Shown here: positions 43,475 through 51,079 of the stretch, piece by piece
Layout: each line of letters opens with the position of its first letter
Position numbering within the stretch: position 1 is the first letter of the stretch
Notes under the pieces: model-generated
What the model saw: the letters and a program-made list of their open reading frames with translations, nothing else
What the model was told of the DNA's origin: nothing
Databases searched by the model: none
NCBI GenBank assembly: GCA_963822615.1
Contig: CAWGIM010000027.1
Span: 1 to 64,000, forward strand
DNA: 64,000 bases
Direction: 5' to 3'
From: Trebonia sp963822615
GTDB taxonomy: Bacteria; Actinomycetota; Actinomycetes; Streptosporangiales; Streptosporangiaceae
Position numbers and translations under genes: made by a program

Positions 43475-43663
43475 GTGAAGGCGTTTATCGATGTGAACAA
43501 GTGCTCCGGGCACGCCCGCTGCTTCGCGGCCGACCCGGAGCTGTACCAGATCGACGACAGCGGCTACGCGCTGCGGACCGAGTTCGACGTGCCGGAGGGA
43601 TCGGAGGACGCCGCCCGCGAGGGCGCCGCCGCCTGCCCGGAACGGGCCATCACCCTGCGCTGA
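43475..43663 (+). CDS. 3Fe-4S ferredoxin
   Basis: A 62-residue ferredoxin starting at GTG 43475 after AAGGGAGA. Cluster residues lie in CSGHARC (Cys10, Cys16) and ACPERAI. No P450 lies in its own operon; the two P450s in the divergent operon are the probable partners. Confidence 0.92.
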   Translation: MKAFIDVNKCSGHARCFAADPELYQIDDSGYALRTEFDVPEGSEDAAREGAAACPERAITLR

Positions 43664-43700
43664 CGCCCCACCCCACCCCACCCCCAACGAAGGAGAGCAA

Positions 43701-44600
43701 GTGGAACGGCAGAAGGAAGCTGACCTCACCGGCAAGGTGGCGATCGTCACCGGGGCAAGCCGCGGCATCGGCAAGCGCACCGCCATCATGCTGGCCCGCC
43801 GCGGCGTGCAGGTAGTGGTGACCGCCCGCACGGTGGACCCCTCGCAGAGCCACCTGCCCGGCACCATCGGGCAGACCGTGGAGGAGATCAGGGCCGCGGG
43901 CGGCGACGCGGTCGCCGTCGGCGCCGACCTGTCGCAGGTGGAGGACCTGGAGAACATCGCCGCGACCGCCCTCGACCGCTTCGGCGGGGTCGACATCCTG
44001 GTCAACAACGCCGCCGTGACCGTCGGCTACAACTGGTCGACGCCGTTCCTCGAGATGCCGCGCGAGGACTGGCTGCACCACTACGCGGTCAACGTGCACG
44101 CGCCGTTCACCCTGATGCAGCTCACCGTGCCGAGCATGGTGTCGCGCGGCGGCGGGCGGGTGGTCACCGTCACCACCGGCAGCGCCGAGGCGCACCGGCT
44201 GCTTGAGGAGCCGCACCCCGGAGGCGACGTGGCGTACTACCACGGCGACGAGAACGGCGGGATCCCGGCCCCGGGCGCCGCCATGAACATCCCGGCCCTG
44301 TGGTCGCCTGCCTACTTCTCCAGCAAGCGGGCGCTTGACCGGATGTGCAACGTGCTGGCGCCGCAGCTCGCGCCCAAGAACGTGTTCCTGATGAACGTCA
44401 TGCCCGGCTGGGTGGCCACCGAGAGCTCGGAGAACAACACCAAGCTGGGCGACCGGGAGGATGCCAAGATGATCTCGATGGACATCCCCGCCCGGGTACT
44501 CACCTACTTCGCGGCCTGCGAGGACCCGATCGAGTACACCGGCCGGGTCTTCTTCGCCCAGCGCGAGCTGGCCGAGCTCGGCCTCGAGACCGACGACTGA
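43701..44600 (+). CDS. SDR family oxidoreductase (classical)
   Basis: A 299-residue SDR with TGASRGIGKRTA, NNAAVTVG, catalytic YFSSK and a long loop before it (GGDVAYYHGDENGG). It starts at GTG 43701, which follows AAGGAGAGCAA. It lies between ferredoxin and hydrolase genes. No mycofactocin-type insert. It acts on an unknown alcohol/ketone. Confidence 0.84.
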   Translation: MERQKEADLTGKVAIVTGASRGIGKRTAIMLARRGVQVVVTARTVDPSQSHLPGTIGQTVEEIRAAGGDAVAVGADLSQVEDLENIAATALDRFGGVDILVNNAAVTVGYNWSTPFLEMPREDWLHHYAVNVHAPFTLMQLTVPSMVSRGGGRVVTVTTGSAEAHRLLEEPHPGGDVAYYHGDENGGIPAPGAAMNIPALWSPAYFSSKRALDRMCNVLAPQLAPKNVFLMNVMPGWVATESSENNTKLGDREDAKMISMDIPARVLTYFAACEDPIEYTGRVFFAQRELAELGLETDD

Positions 44601-44617
44601 CCGGGGAGGAACCGCTG

Positions 44618-45592
44618 ATCACCGAGCTGCGGGTGGACGTCACTGAGGCGGCCGGCACCGGCGAGCGGCTCACGGTGGCCGCGACCGTCCACCTGCCGGA
44701 CGACCTGGTGTCGTCCGCCGCCGCCGGCCAGCCGCGGACGGTGCTGGTCGGGTTCCCCGGCGGCGGCTACAACCGCCGCTACTACGACCTCGACCTCCCC
44801 GGCCACGACGGCTACAGCCAGGCCCGCTATCACCTGGCCGCGGGCCGGGTGCTGGTCGCCTGCGACCACCTCGGGGTGGGTGACAGCGACACCCCGGACC
44901 GCCCGCTCGACTACGACGCGGTCGCCCGGGCCAACATGCACGCCGGCCGGGAGATCCTGGGCCGGCTGCGGGACGGTTCCCTGGCCGACGGCGTGCCGCC
45001 GGTCAACGTCACCGCGGCGGCGGCGGTGGGCCAGTCCTTCGGCGGCTTCCTGCTGATCATCGGGCAGGCGGCCGACCCGGTGTTCGACGGCATCGGGATC
45101 CTCGGCTACAGCGCGCTGGACCCGCAGACGCCGTGGCCCGCCCCGCTCACCCTGGACGACGTGCTCAACCTGCGTGGCGGCAACGGCCGCGACCACCCGA
45201 TGCGCCCCTGGTTCCACTACGACGACGTGCCCGAGGACATCATGCTGGCCGACATGACCAAGCAGGCGGGCACCCTGTACTCGGGCGCGCCGTGGAGCAC
45301 CCCGGTCAACCCGGGCGGCCCGGCTATCCAGCGGAACCGGGTCCCCCGCACCGTCGGCGTGGTCGCGGCCGACGCGGCCAGGATCGCGGTCCCGGTGCTG
45401 GCCGCCTGCGGCGAGGTGGACGTGGTAGCCGACCCGTGGGGCGAGGCCGCCGCGTACCGCGGCTCAGCCCACGTGACCACGGCGGTGATCGGCCGGATGG
45501 CGCACATGCACAACTTCGCCTCGTCCCGCCGCGAGCTGTGGGACGTGATCGACGACTGGCTGACGGTGGTGGCCCGGCGGGCGCGGCGTTAG
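44618..45592 (+). CDS. alpha/beta hydrolase superfamily protein, probable AUC start
   Basis: About 324 residues, paralogous to 15360-16421: GFPGGGYNRRYY, CDHLGVGDSD, GQSFGG nucleophile elbow, RMAHMHNF. No ATG, GTG or TTG matches the domain start. GGAGGA at 44605-44610 lies 7 nt before ATC 44618, and the resulting ITELRVDV aligns with MTRIDLEI of the paralogue. CTG 44615 (spacing 4) or GTG 44633 are alternatives. It ends the SDR-ferredoxin-SDR-hydrolase operon. Confidence 0.78.
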   Translation: MTELRVDVTEAAGTGERLTVAATVHLPDDLVSSAAAGQPRTVLVGFPGGGYNRRYYDLDLPGHDGYSQARYHLAAGRVLVACDHLGVGDSDTPDRPLDYDAVARANMHAGREILGRLRDGSLADGVPPVNVTAAAAVGQSFGGFLLIIGQAADPVFDGIGILGYSALDPQTPWPAPLTLDDVLNLRGGNGRDHPMRPWFHYDDVPEDIMLADMTKQAGTLYSGAPWSTPVNPGGPAIQRNRVPRTVGVVAADAARIAVPVLAACGEVDVVADPWGEAAAYRGSAHVTTAVIGRMAHMHNFASSRRELWDVIDDWLTVVARRARR

Positions 45593-45630
45593 CGGCCGAC
45601 GCTGCACCGCTGGCCGCGCGGCGCTGGCTG

Positions 45631-46497
45631 CTAGCCGGCCAGCGTTACCGTCAGTGCTAACCGGCGGGTCGGGCCGGCCCCGCGCAGGGTGAGGTTGGCG
45701 TTCCAGATCGCGGCGGCGGTGCCGCGCACCGCCTCGGTCACCACGCTCCAGCGCATCCGGCCAGCCGGCCCGGTGACCGACACCGCCGCGATCGCCTGCC
45801 CGGAGCTGCGGATGGGGGCGGCCACGCAGACCAGCTCGGCGTAGGCCTCGCCGCGGTCGAACGCCACCCCGGCCTCGCGGACCCGCTTCAGCTCGGTCCA
45901 CAGGGCGACCGGCTCGGTGATCGTCTTCGCCGTCTTGCGCGGCATCGGGGCCTCGATCAGCGCGTGCACGGCCTCGTCGTCGTAGGCGGCGATCGCCTTG
46001 CCGAGGGCGGTGCAGTAGGCGGGCTTGCGGCCGCCGCGCCGGGTGGGCAGCCGGATCGGGCCGACCACGATCCGTTCCAGGTAGACCACCTCGGCCCGGT
46101 CGAGGATGGCGAGCTGGGCGGCGAGGCCGGTGCGCGACGCCAGCGCCTGCAGGTGCGGGAACGCGGCCTCGTGGAGCCGGTTGCCGTCCACCGCGAGCGT
46201 GCCGAGCTCGAACATGCGCAGCCCGATACGGTAGCCGCCGTGATCTCGCTCCAGCCAGCCGACCTGGCAGAGCTGGTCGACCAGGCGGTGCAGGGTGGAC
46301 TTCGGCAGCCGAGTGCGCTTGTTCAGGTCGGCCAGGCTCAGTACCTGCTGGCCGCCGTTGAACGCTTCCATGATGGACGCGCTGCGCCCAAGGACGGTGT
46401 GCTCGGGGGGCCGCCGGTCGCCGCCCTCTTCCTCGCCCGTCCGCCTCATCGCGGGTACCCGGGGCCCTGCGCCCTCGACGATCGATGTCATCGACAC
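45631..46497 (-). CDS. IclR family transcriptional regulator
   Basis: A 288-residue protein with an N-terminal winged helix-turn-helix (VLSLADLNKRTRLPKSTLHRL in parts, about 52-72) and the IclR effector domain (GKAIAAYDD, FDRGEAYAELVCVAAPI). It starts at GTG 46497 or ATG 46491. It probably controls the 42.5-kb divergent operons, because its upstream region shares a 17-bp motif with that promoter. It converges on the hydrolase gene; a weak 8-bp hairpin lies at 45608-45644. Confidence 0.88.
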   Translation of the reverse strand: MSMTSIVEGAGPRVPAMRRTGEEEGGDRRPPEHTVLGRSASIMEAFNGGQQVLSLADLNKRTRLPKSTLHRLVDQLCQVGWLERDHGGYRIGLRMFELGTLAVDGNRLHEAAFPHLQALASRTGLAAQLAILDRAEVVYLERIVVGPIRLPTRRGGRKPAYCTALGKAIAAYDDEAVHALIEAPMPRKTAKTITEPVALWTELKRVREAGVAFDRGEAYAELVCVAAPIRSSGQAIAAVSVTGPAGRMRWSVVTEAVRGTAAAIWNANLTLRGAGPTRRLALTVTLAG

Positions 46498-46528
46498 AGC
46501 CTACGCCCCCTCACTGGAATAGGACTGA

Positions 46529-46545
46529 AATTAGATTAATCAGTA
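46529..46545. promoter_or_regulatory. putative IclR autoregulatory site
   Basis: AATTAGATTAATCAGTA, 32-48 bp upstream of the IclR start, equals the inverse of 42510-42526. Its AT-rich content contrasts with the surroundings. Confidence 0.6.
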
Positions 46546-46608
46546 TTCTATTGATAATCTGCCCCTCAGGTCTCAGTGTCAAGAGCACGCGAAAAGCGGC
46601 AGCGCGGG

Positions 46609-46623
46609 TTCCGGTTACCGGAA
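46609..46623. promoter_or_regulatory. TTCCGGTTACCGGAA palindrome before the VOC gene
   Basis: A perfect 7-bp inverted repeat around a central T, 43 bp before ATG 46666. A weaker relative (GCCGGATAGCCGGG) follows near 46638. Similar sites form an array before the Rieske gene at 47307-47359. Confidence 0.55.
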
Positions 46624-46665
46624 TCGGCGCTGGACCTGCCGGATAGCCGGGATCACAGTCGGGGC

Positions 46666-47238
46666 ATGCGATCGCTCAGCGACCTGTTCCGCAACTTCCT
46701 CCAGCTCGGCTACGTAACCGATGACATCGACGCGGCGGCCGCGTTCCTCCAGGCCTCGATGGGCACCGGCAAGTGCGTGATGAGCTACCGGTCATCGCTC
46801 GGCGGCGGGCTTCCGCCGGCCGTCGGCAGCCCGGCCAGCCCGGGCAGCCCCAGGCCGGCGTTCGTGGTAGTGGACGGGAAGCCGGCCGACGAGTGGATGA
46901 TCGACGTCGCCCTGGTCAACGCGGGCCCGGTCAACCTGGAGGTCATCCGGCCGGTCGACGGCGCGGTGGACCTCTACCGGGACGGGGTGCGGCCTGGTGC
47001 GCCGGTCACGCTGCACCACGTCGGGTTCGTGGTCGACGACTTCGACGAGGCGTCGGCCGTGGTCGCGGCCAGCGGGCGGAGCTGGGCGCAGTTCGGCGAC
47101 AGCGGCGAGATCCGGTTCGGCTACCTCGACCTGCGGGCCGAGCTGGGGCACTTCGTAGAGGTCATGGAGCTGGGCCAGCCGGCCGCGCAGTGGATGGCGC
47201 GGATCGAGCCGCCTCCGCCGCCTCCGCCGCGTCCTTAG
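46666..47238 (+). CDS. VOC/glyoxalase superfamily protein
   Basis: About 190 residues from ATG 46666 (MRSLSDLFRNFLQLGYVTDDID). The betaalphabetabetabeta modules include LQLGYVTDDIDAAAAFL and LHHVGFVVDDFDEAS; metal-ligand candidates are His in LHHVGF and Glu in GHFVEVME. It ends in a poly-Pro tail. It precedes the Rieske oxygenase and shares its palindromic promoter element. It may be a dioxygenase, isomerase or lyase on the oxidised product. GTG 46576 would add 30 residues. Confidence 0.75.
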   Translation: MRSLSDLFRNFLQLGYVTDDIDAAAAFLQASMGTGKCVMSYRSSLGGGLPPAVGSPASPGSPRPAFVVVDGKPADEWMIDVALVNAGPVNLEVIRPVDGAVDLYRDGVRPGAPVTLHHVGFVVDDFDEASAVVAASGRSWAQFGDSGEIRFGYLDLRAELGHFVEVMELGQPAAQWMARIEPPPPPPPRP

Positions 47239-47306
47239 CGACAGCGTCCGATAAGTAGCGACAGCGCCGGAGTATCGGATTGCCTTTTTAAGACTTCATC
47301 ATCAAT

Positions 47307-47359
47307 TTCCGGCTAGCGGAATAGTTTCGCCAGGCGGAATTCTGTCCCGGTCACCGGAA
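47307..47359. promoter_or_regulatory. array of three TTCCGG-type palindromes before the Rieske gene
   Basis: TTCCGGCTAGCGGAA (47307-47321), TTTCGCCAGGCGGAA (47325-47339) and TCCCGGTCACCGGAA (47345-47359) are spaced 18 and 20 bp apart. They resemble the palindrome at 46609. Phased copies suggest cooperative binding of a regulator about 100 bp before the Rieske start. Confidence 0.5.
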
Positions 47360-47457
47360 ACACGGCTGGACGCGGGCCGGCCCGCGACGCACGATCGAAC
47401 CTGAGCCCGCGGTAGTGCGCTGCCCGCATTACCGCCCGGACGAGGAGGTCGCGGCTG

Positions 47458-48933
47458 ATGTGTGCCGCCGTACGCGCGCCCCAGGTACTCGAACCCCGAC
47501 AGCGGAGCCAGGCCCCGCTACGCGGCCGGACACCGTGGTTCGAGGGTGACATCGCCCCGGAGCTAGTCCCGGAGAAGTACCGGCTCGGCCGCGCCTACGT
47601 CCCCAAGACCAGATATCTTGACCCGGAATTCCTCAAAATCGAACAGGAAAAGCTGTTCACCCGGACCTGGCTGATGGCGTGCCGGACCGAGGAACTGCCC
47701 AAGGTCGGCAGCTTCGTCGAGTACGAGATCGGCGGCCACTCGATCCTGGTGGTGCGCGAGACGGCCGGCTCCATCCGGGCCTACTACAACGCCTGCCGGC
47801 ACCGGGGCACCCGGCTGGCCTGCGGCCGGGGCCGGGTCGGCTCGTTCATCTGCCCGTTCCACGGGTGGCGGTGGAACCTGGACGGCTCGGTCCGGCTGGT
47901 GCTCGACCGCGAGGAGTTCGTGCCGCGCTCGGACGAGGACCTGGCCCTGGTCCAGGCGCGGGCCGAGGAATGGGGCGGGTTCGTCTTCATCAACATGGAC
48001 CCGAACGCGATCCCGCTGCTCGAGTACCTGGACCCGATCCCCCGGATCTTCGCGCCGTTCCAGCTTGAGCACATGCGCTACCGCTGGATGACCGGCGTGC
48101 TGCTGCCGTGCAACTGGAAGACCGCGCTTGACGGCTTCCTCGAGGCCTACCACGTGGCCGGGACCCACCCGCAGTTGCACCGGCTGGACAAGTCCAACAC
48201 CCACCTGGCCACCATGAAGGAACTGGACAACCGGACCTGGTCGCCCACCACCGCCTACGAGCGGCACGCGCACTACTCGAGCGTGGGGCGGAAGAAGACC
48301 ACCGCCACGCCGGACGCGGCCAAGGACCCGGCGCTGCGTGAGAACAGCGCGTTCACCGACGAGCGGCTGGCGGTCGCGCAGGCCGTGCAGTACATCCAGG
48401 ACGACATGCGCGGCCTGGAGAACGAGCGCAGCTGGCGGGCGGCCGAGGCGCTGAAGACGGCCGACCTGCCCGCCGGGACCACCGCCGGCGAGTACTTCAT
48501 CCAGCTCTACCGGGAGCTGTCGCTGGCCGAGGGCTACGACTGGCCGCAGGTTACCGCGCAGCAGTGGGCGGAGGCCGGCACCGCCTGGAACGTGTTCCCC
48601 AACACCATCTTGCTGCCCAACCAGGGGTCGGTGTTCGGCTACCGGGCCCGCCCCTACGGTGGCGACCCCGACCGCTGCCTGTTCGAGATCTTCAGCCTGG
48701 ACCAGGTCCCGGTGGCCGACTACGACAAGAAGCGGGACTTCAAGCCCGAGTTCTACGAGGACTACCGCGAGGCCGGCCTCGGCGTGGTCTTCGGCCAGGA
48801 CCTGGCCAACGCCAAGGAGGTGACCGTCGGGATGCACTCCCCCAGCTTCGACGGGCACCGGCTGAGCGAGGAGCAGGAGATGACCATCTACAACCACCAC
48901 CGGGTGGCCGACCGCTTCCTGTGGGCGGACTGA
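47458..48933 (+). CDS. Rieske non-heme iron oxygenase, large (alpha) subunit
   Basis: A 491-residue ring-hydroxylating oxygenase. The Rieske 2Fe-2S ligands are CRHRG and CPFHGW (C-x-H...C-x2-H, about 119-142). The mononuclear iron motif is DGFLEAYHVAGTH (about 223-235). It hydroxylates a substrate with O2 and electrons from a reductase that is not in the window. GAGGAGG precedes ATG 47458. Size and single subunit suggest a three-component or KshA/VanA-like oxygenase; no beta subunit is adjacent. Confidence 0.9.
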   Translation: MCAAVRAPQVLEPRQRSQAPLRGRTPWFEGDIAPELVPEKYRLGRAYVPKTRYLDPEFLKIEQEKLFTRTWLMACRTEELPKVGSFVEYEIGGHSILVVRETAGSIRAYYNACRHRGTRLACGRGRVGSFICPFHGWRWNLDGSVRLVLDREEFVPRSDEDLALVQARAEEWGGFVFINMDPNAIPLLEYLDPIPRIFAPFQLEHMRYRWMTGVLLPCNWKTALDGFLEAYHVAGTHPQLHRLDKSNTHLATMKELDNRTWSPTTAYERHAHYSSVGRKKTTATPDAAKDPALRENSAFTDERLAVAQAVQYIQDDMRGLENERSWRAAEALKTADLPAGTTAGEYFIQLYRELSLAEGYDWPQVTAQQWAEAGTAWNVFPNTILLPNQGSVFGYRARPYGGDPDRCLFEIFSLDQVPVADYDKKRDFKPEFYEDYREAGLGVVFGQDLANAKEVTVGMHSPSFDGHRLSEEQEMTIYNHHRVADRFLWAD

Positions 48934-49416
48934 CCAGCCCGCGACCTGACAGCGGGCTGGTCGAACGCCGCCTGGTCACCATGCGCCGCGCGGTCGGCCA
49001 GCTCAGGGACCTGGGCCCGGTCGGCCGGGCGCGGCTAGCGCGCGACCCGGCCGCCGGGCTGGTCATCGAGCGGCTGCTGGCGCTGCTTGACGACCTCGCG
49101 TACGAGATCAACCGCCTGGTGGCGGTGGCCGCGGGCACGCTGCCGGGCACCCCCGCGGCCGCGCTTGCGGCGGCGCCCGCCGACGGCAGGGCCCGGCCCG
49201 ACACACCCGCGGCCGCGCTGGCGGCCGCGGTGCGGGCCGCTGGTCGACCAGCCGCTGGCGGCCGCCCTCGAGCCGCCCGACGGCCCGTATCACGTGTTGC
49301 TGCAGCTCTGCCTGGACGCCGAGCCGGAGCAGGTGGCCGGGGTGGTGTCGGCGGCGGCGGCCGCCTACGCGGAGTACGTGCGCCAGGTGACCGCCTGGAC
49401 GTCGGCCGCGTCCTGA
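48921..49416 (+). pseudogene. HepT-like (DUF86) gene, frameshifted
   Basis: GTG 48921 opens a frame with LVERRLVTMRRAV and VIERLLALLDDLAYEINRLVAV, the alpha-helical DUF86/HepT core. Near 49230 the frame is lost; in the next frame LVDQPLAAALEPPDGPYHVLLQLCLD and YAEYVRQVTAW (in parts) complete the domain to 49416. The catalytic RX4-6H motif is not seen (PYHVLLQ replaces it), and no MntA nucleotidyltransferase partner lies beside it. It is probably a dead toxin-antitoxin remnant. It overlaps the Rieske stop. Confidence 0.55.
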
Positions 49417-49559
49417 AGGTTCACCCGGCGGGACGAATCGCGGCGTGGCCGGCTGCTGCCCGCACGCTGGCGGGCGTGATCTCTCAAGGAGTCCGAGGTA
49501 CCATGCCCGAATAGAGCATCTCGTTAACCTAGTTACCTGTATGGCAGGGGGAGAACACG

Positions 49560-50864
49560 ATGAGCAGCACGGCGCCTGATCAGTCCGCGGCTGGCCGGGC
49601 GGTCCGGGCGGGGGTGATCGGGCTCGGGATGATCGGCAGCGGAGTTGCCGTCAGCCTGGCGAACAGCGGGCTCACGCCGACCGTCTACGACCTGCGGCCC
49701 GAGGCCGCCGCCGCCCTGGGGACGAGGGCGGTGCCGGCCACCAGCGCGGCCCAGGTCGCGCGGGACAGCGACGTCGTGCTGATCTCGGTGTTCGACGCCC
49801 GGCAGGCGCGGTCGGCGCTGACCGGCGCCGACGGGGTGCTCGCGGGCGCCCGGGACGACCTGACCGTGGTCCTGCTGTCCACCGTTACCCTGCGCGAGCT
49901 GGGCGAGCTGACGGCGCTCTGCGCCGAGGCCGGGGTGACGCTGCTCGACGCCGGAGTCAGCGGGGGGACCGGGGCGGCCAGCAACGGCCTGGTGGTCATG
50001 GTCGGCGGCCCCGACGACGCGGTCGCCCGCGCCCGGCCGGTCCTCGAGGGCTTCGGCAAGCTGGTGGTGCACTGCGGTCAGCGGGGCGCCGGGATGGCGG
50101 CCAAGCTGGCCCGTAACGCACTCACCTACTCCGGCTGGGCGGCCGCGCGGGAGGCCGCCATGATCGCCGAGGCCGGCGGCGTGCCCCTTGACCGGCTGTT
50201 CGCGGTGCTCGAGGCGGGCGTCGGCAGTGACAACGACCCGGTCAGCTGGCTAAGGCGGCAGGTCGAGGGGCGGCAGATCAGCCCCGAGCACGCTGACTTC
50301 ATCGACGCGCTGGCGCAGAAGGACCTGGGCGCGGCGCAGGAGCTGGCGGGCGAGGCTGGCATCGAGGTGCCGATCGCCGACATGGCCCGGCCGCGGATGC
50401 GCCGGGTCTTCGGCGGCGAGCTGGCCGACCCGCTGCCCGAGGACCCGGAGGAACGGGGGCGGGCGATGCTGGACCGGGTCTACGGCCCCGGGTACAGCAG
50501 CCAGTTCCCGGACGAGGGGCTGGAGCCGTGGAGCGTCGACACCATCGAGCACGTGTTCGCGCAGATCTGGAGCCGGCCCCACCTGACCGTCCGCGACCGG
50601 CGGCTGATGGCGATCGGCGCGACCGCCATGCTGGGTAACCGCAGCCCGCTGGAAACCCAGATGAGCAGCGGGCTCGGAAACGGCGAGTTCACCCCGGCCC
50701 AGCTGCGCGAGATCGCGGTGTTCCTGCCCTACTACGTCGGCTTCATCAACGGGACCGCGGTGAAGGACGTGGTGATAAAGCTGCTGGCCAGCATGGATGA
50801 GGACGGCCACCAGGTACCCGCCCGGCCCTCCGCTCTGGTCGCGGAGCGCCCGCTGGCCGAGTAA
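49560..50864 (+). CDS. fusion: 6PGDH/3-hydroxyisobutyrate dehydrogenase-like domain + carboxymuconolactone decarboxylase-like domain
   Basis: A 434-residue protein. Residues about 16-290 are an NAD(P)-binding beta-hydroxyacid dehydrogenase (GVIGLGMIGSGVA, LLDAGVSGGTGAAS, KLARNALTYSGWAA with the catalytic-type Lys). Residues about 305-415 match the all-helical CMD/AhpD-like fold (IWSRPHLTVRDRRLMAIGATAMLGN, SSGLGNGEFTPAQLREIAVFLPYYVG, in parts). It would couple oxidation of a beta-hydroxyacid with decarboxylation or a lactone step. GGGGGAG precedes ATG 49560. It lies after the Rieske unit. I know of no standard enzyme with this order. Confidence 0.8.
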   Translation: MSSTAPDQSAAGRAVRAGVIGLGMIGSGVAVSLANSGLTPTVYDLRPEAAAALGTRAVPATSAAQVARDSDVVLISVFDARQARSALTGADGVLAGARDDLTVVLLSTVTLRELGELTALCAEAGVTLLDAGVSGGTGAASNGLVVMVGGPDDAVARARPVLEGFGKLVVHCGQRGAGMAAKLARNALTYSGWAAAREAAMIAEAGGVPLDRLFAVLEAGVGSDNDPVSWLRRQVEGRQISPEHADFIDALAQKDLGAAQELAGEAGIEVPIADMARPRMRRVFGGELADPLPEDPEERGRAMLDRVYGPGYSSQFPDEGLEPWSVDTIEHVFAQIWSRPHLTVRDRRLMAIGATAMLGNRSPLETQMSSGLGNGEFTPAQLREIAVFLPYYVGFINGTAVKDVVIKLLASMDEDGHQVPARPSALVAERPLAE

Positions 50865-50884
50865 CCGCAGGCCGAGTAACCGCA
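50855..50884. repeat. 15-bp tandem duplication over a stop codon
   Basis: GGCCGAGTAACCGCA appears twice in a row (50855-50869, 50870-50884). The TAA stop of the fusion gene (50862-50864) is inside the first copy. Confidence 0.88.
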
Positions 50885-51079
50885 GGCCGGCCGCGGGCAG
50901 TCGTTGTCGAAAAAAGATCTTGCCCACGGTTATTGATGTCAGACAATCGAACTGGTAATCTCATCGTCGAGACCTTGGATAGCTAGCAGCCGGTTCCGGC
51001 ACAGGCGCGCGGCAGCGCGGAGTCCGCTTAGCGGACGTTGATGCGCCCGGACAGCTATGCCATTCAAGGAGGTGCCGCG

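Noticed and set aside
45608..45644. 8-bp hairpin as terminator between the hydrolase and IclR genes
   Set aside because: The loop is 21 nt and one arm lies in the IclR coding end, so support is too weak for a feature entry.
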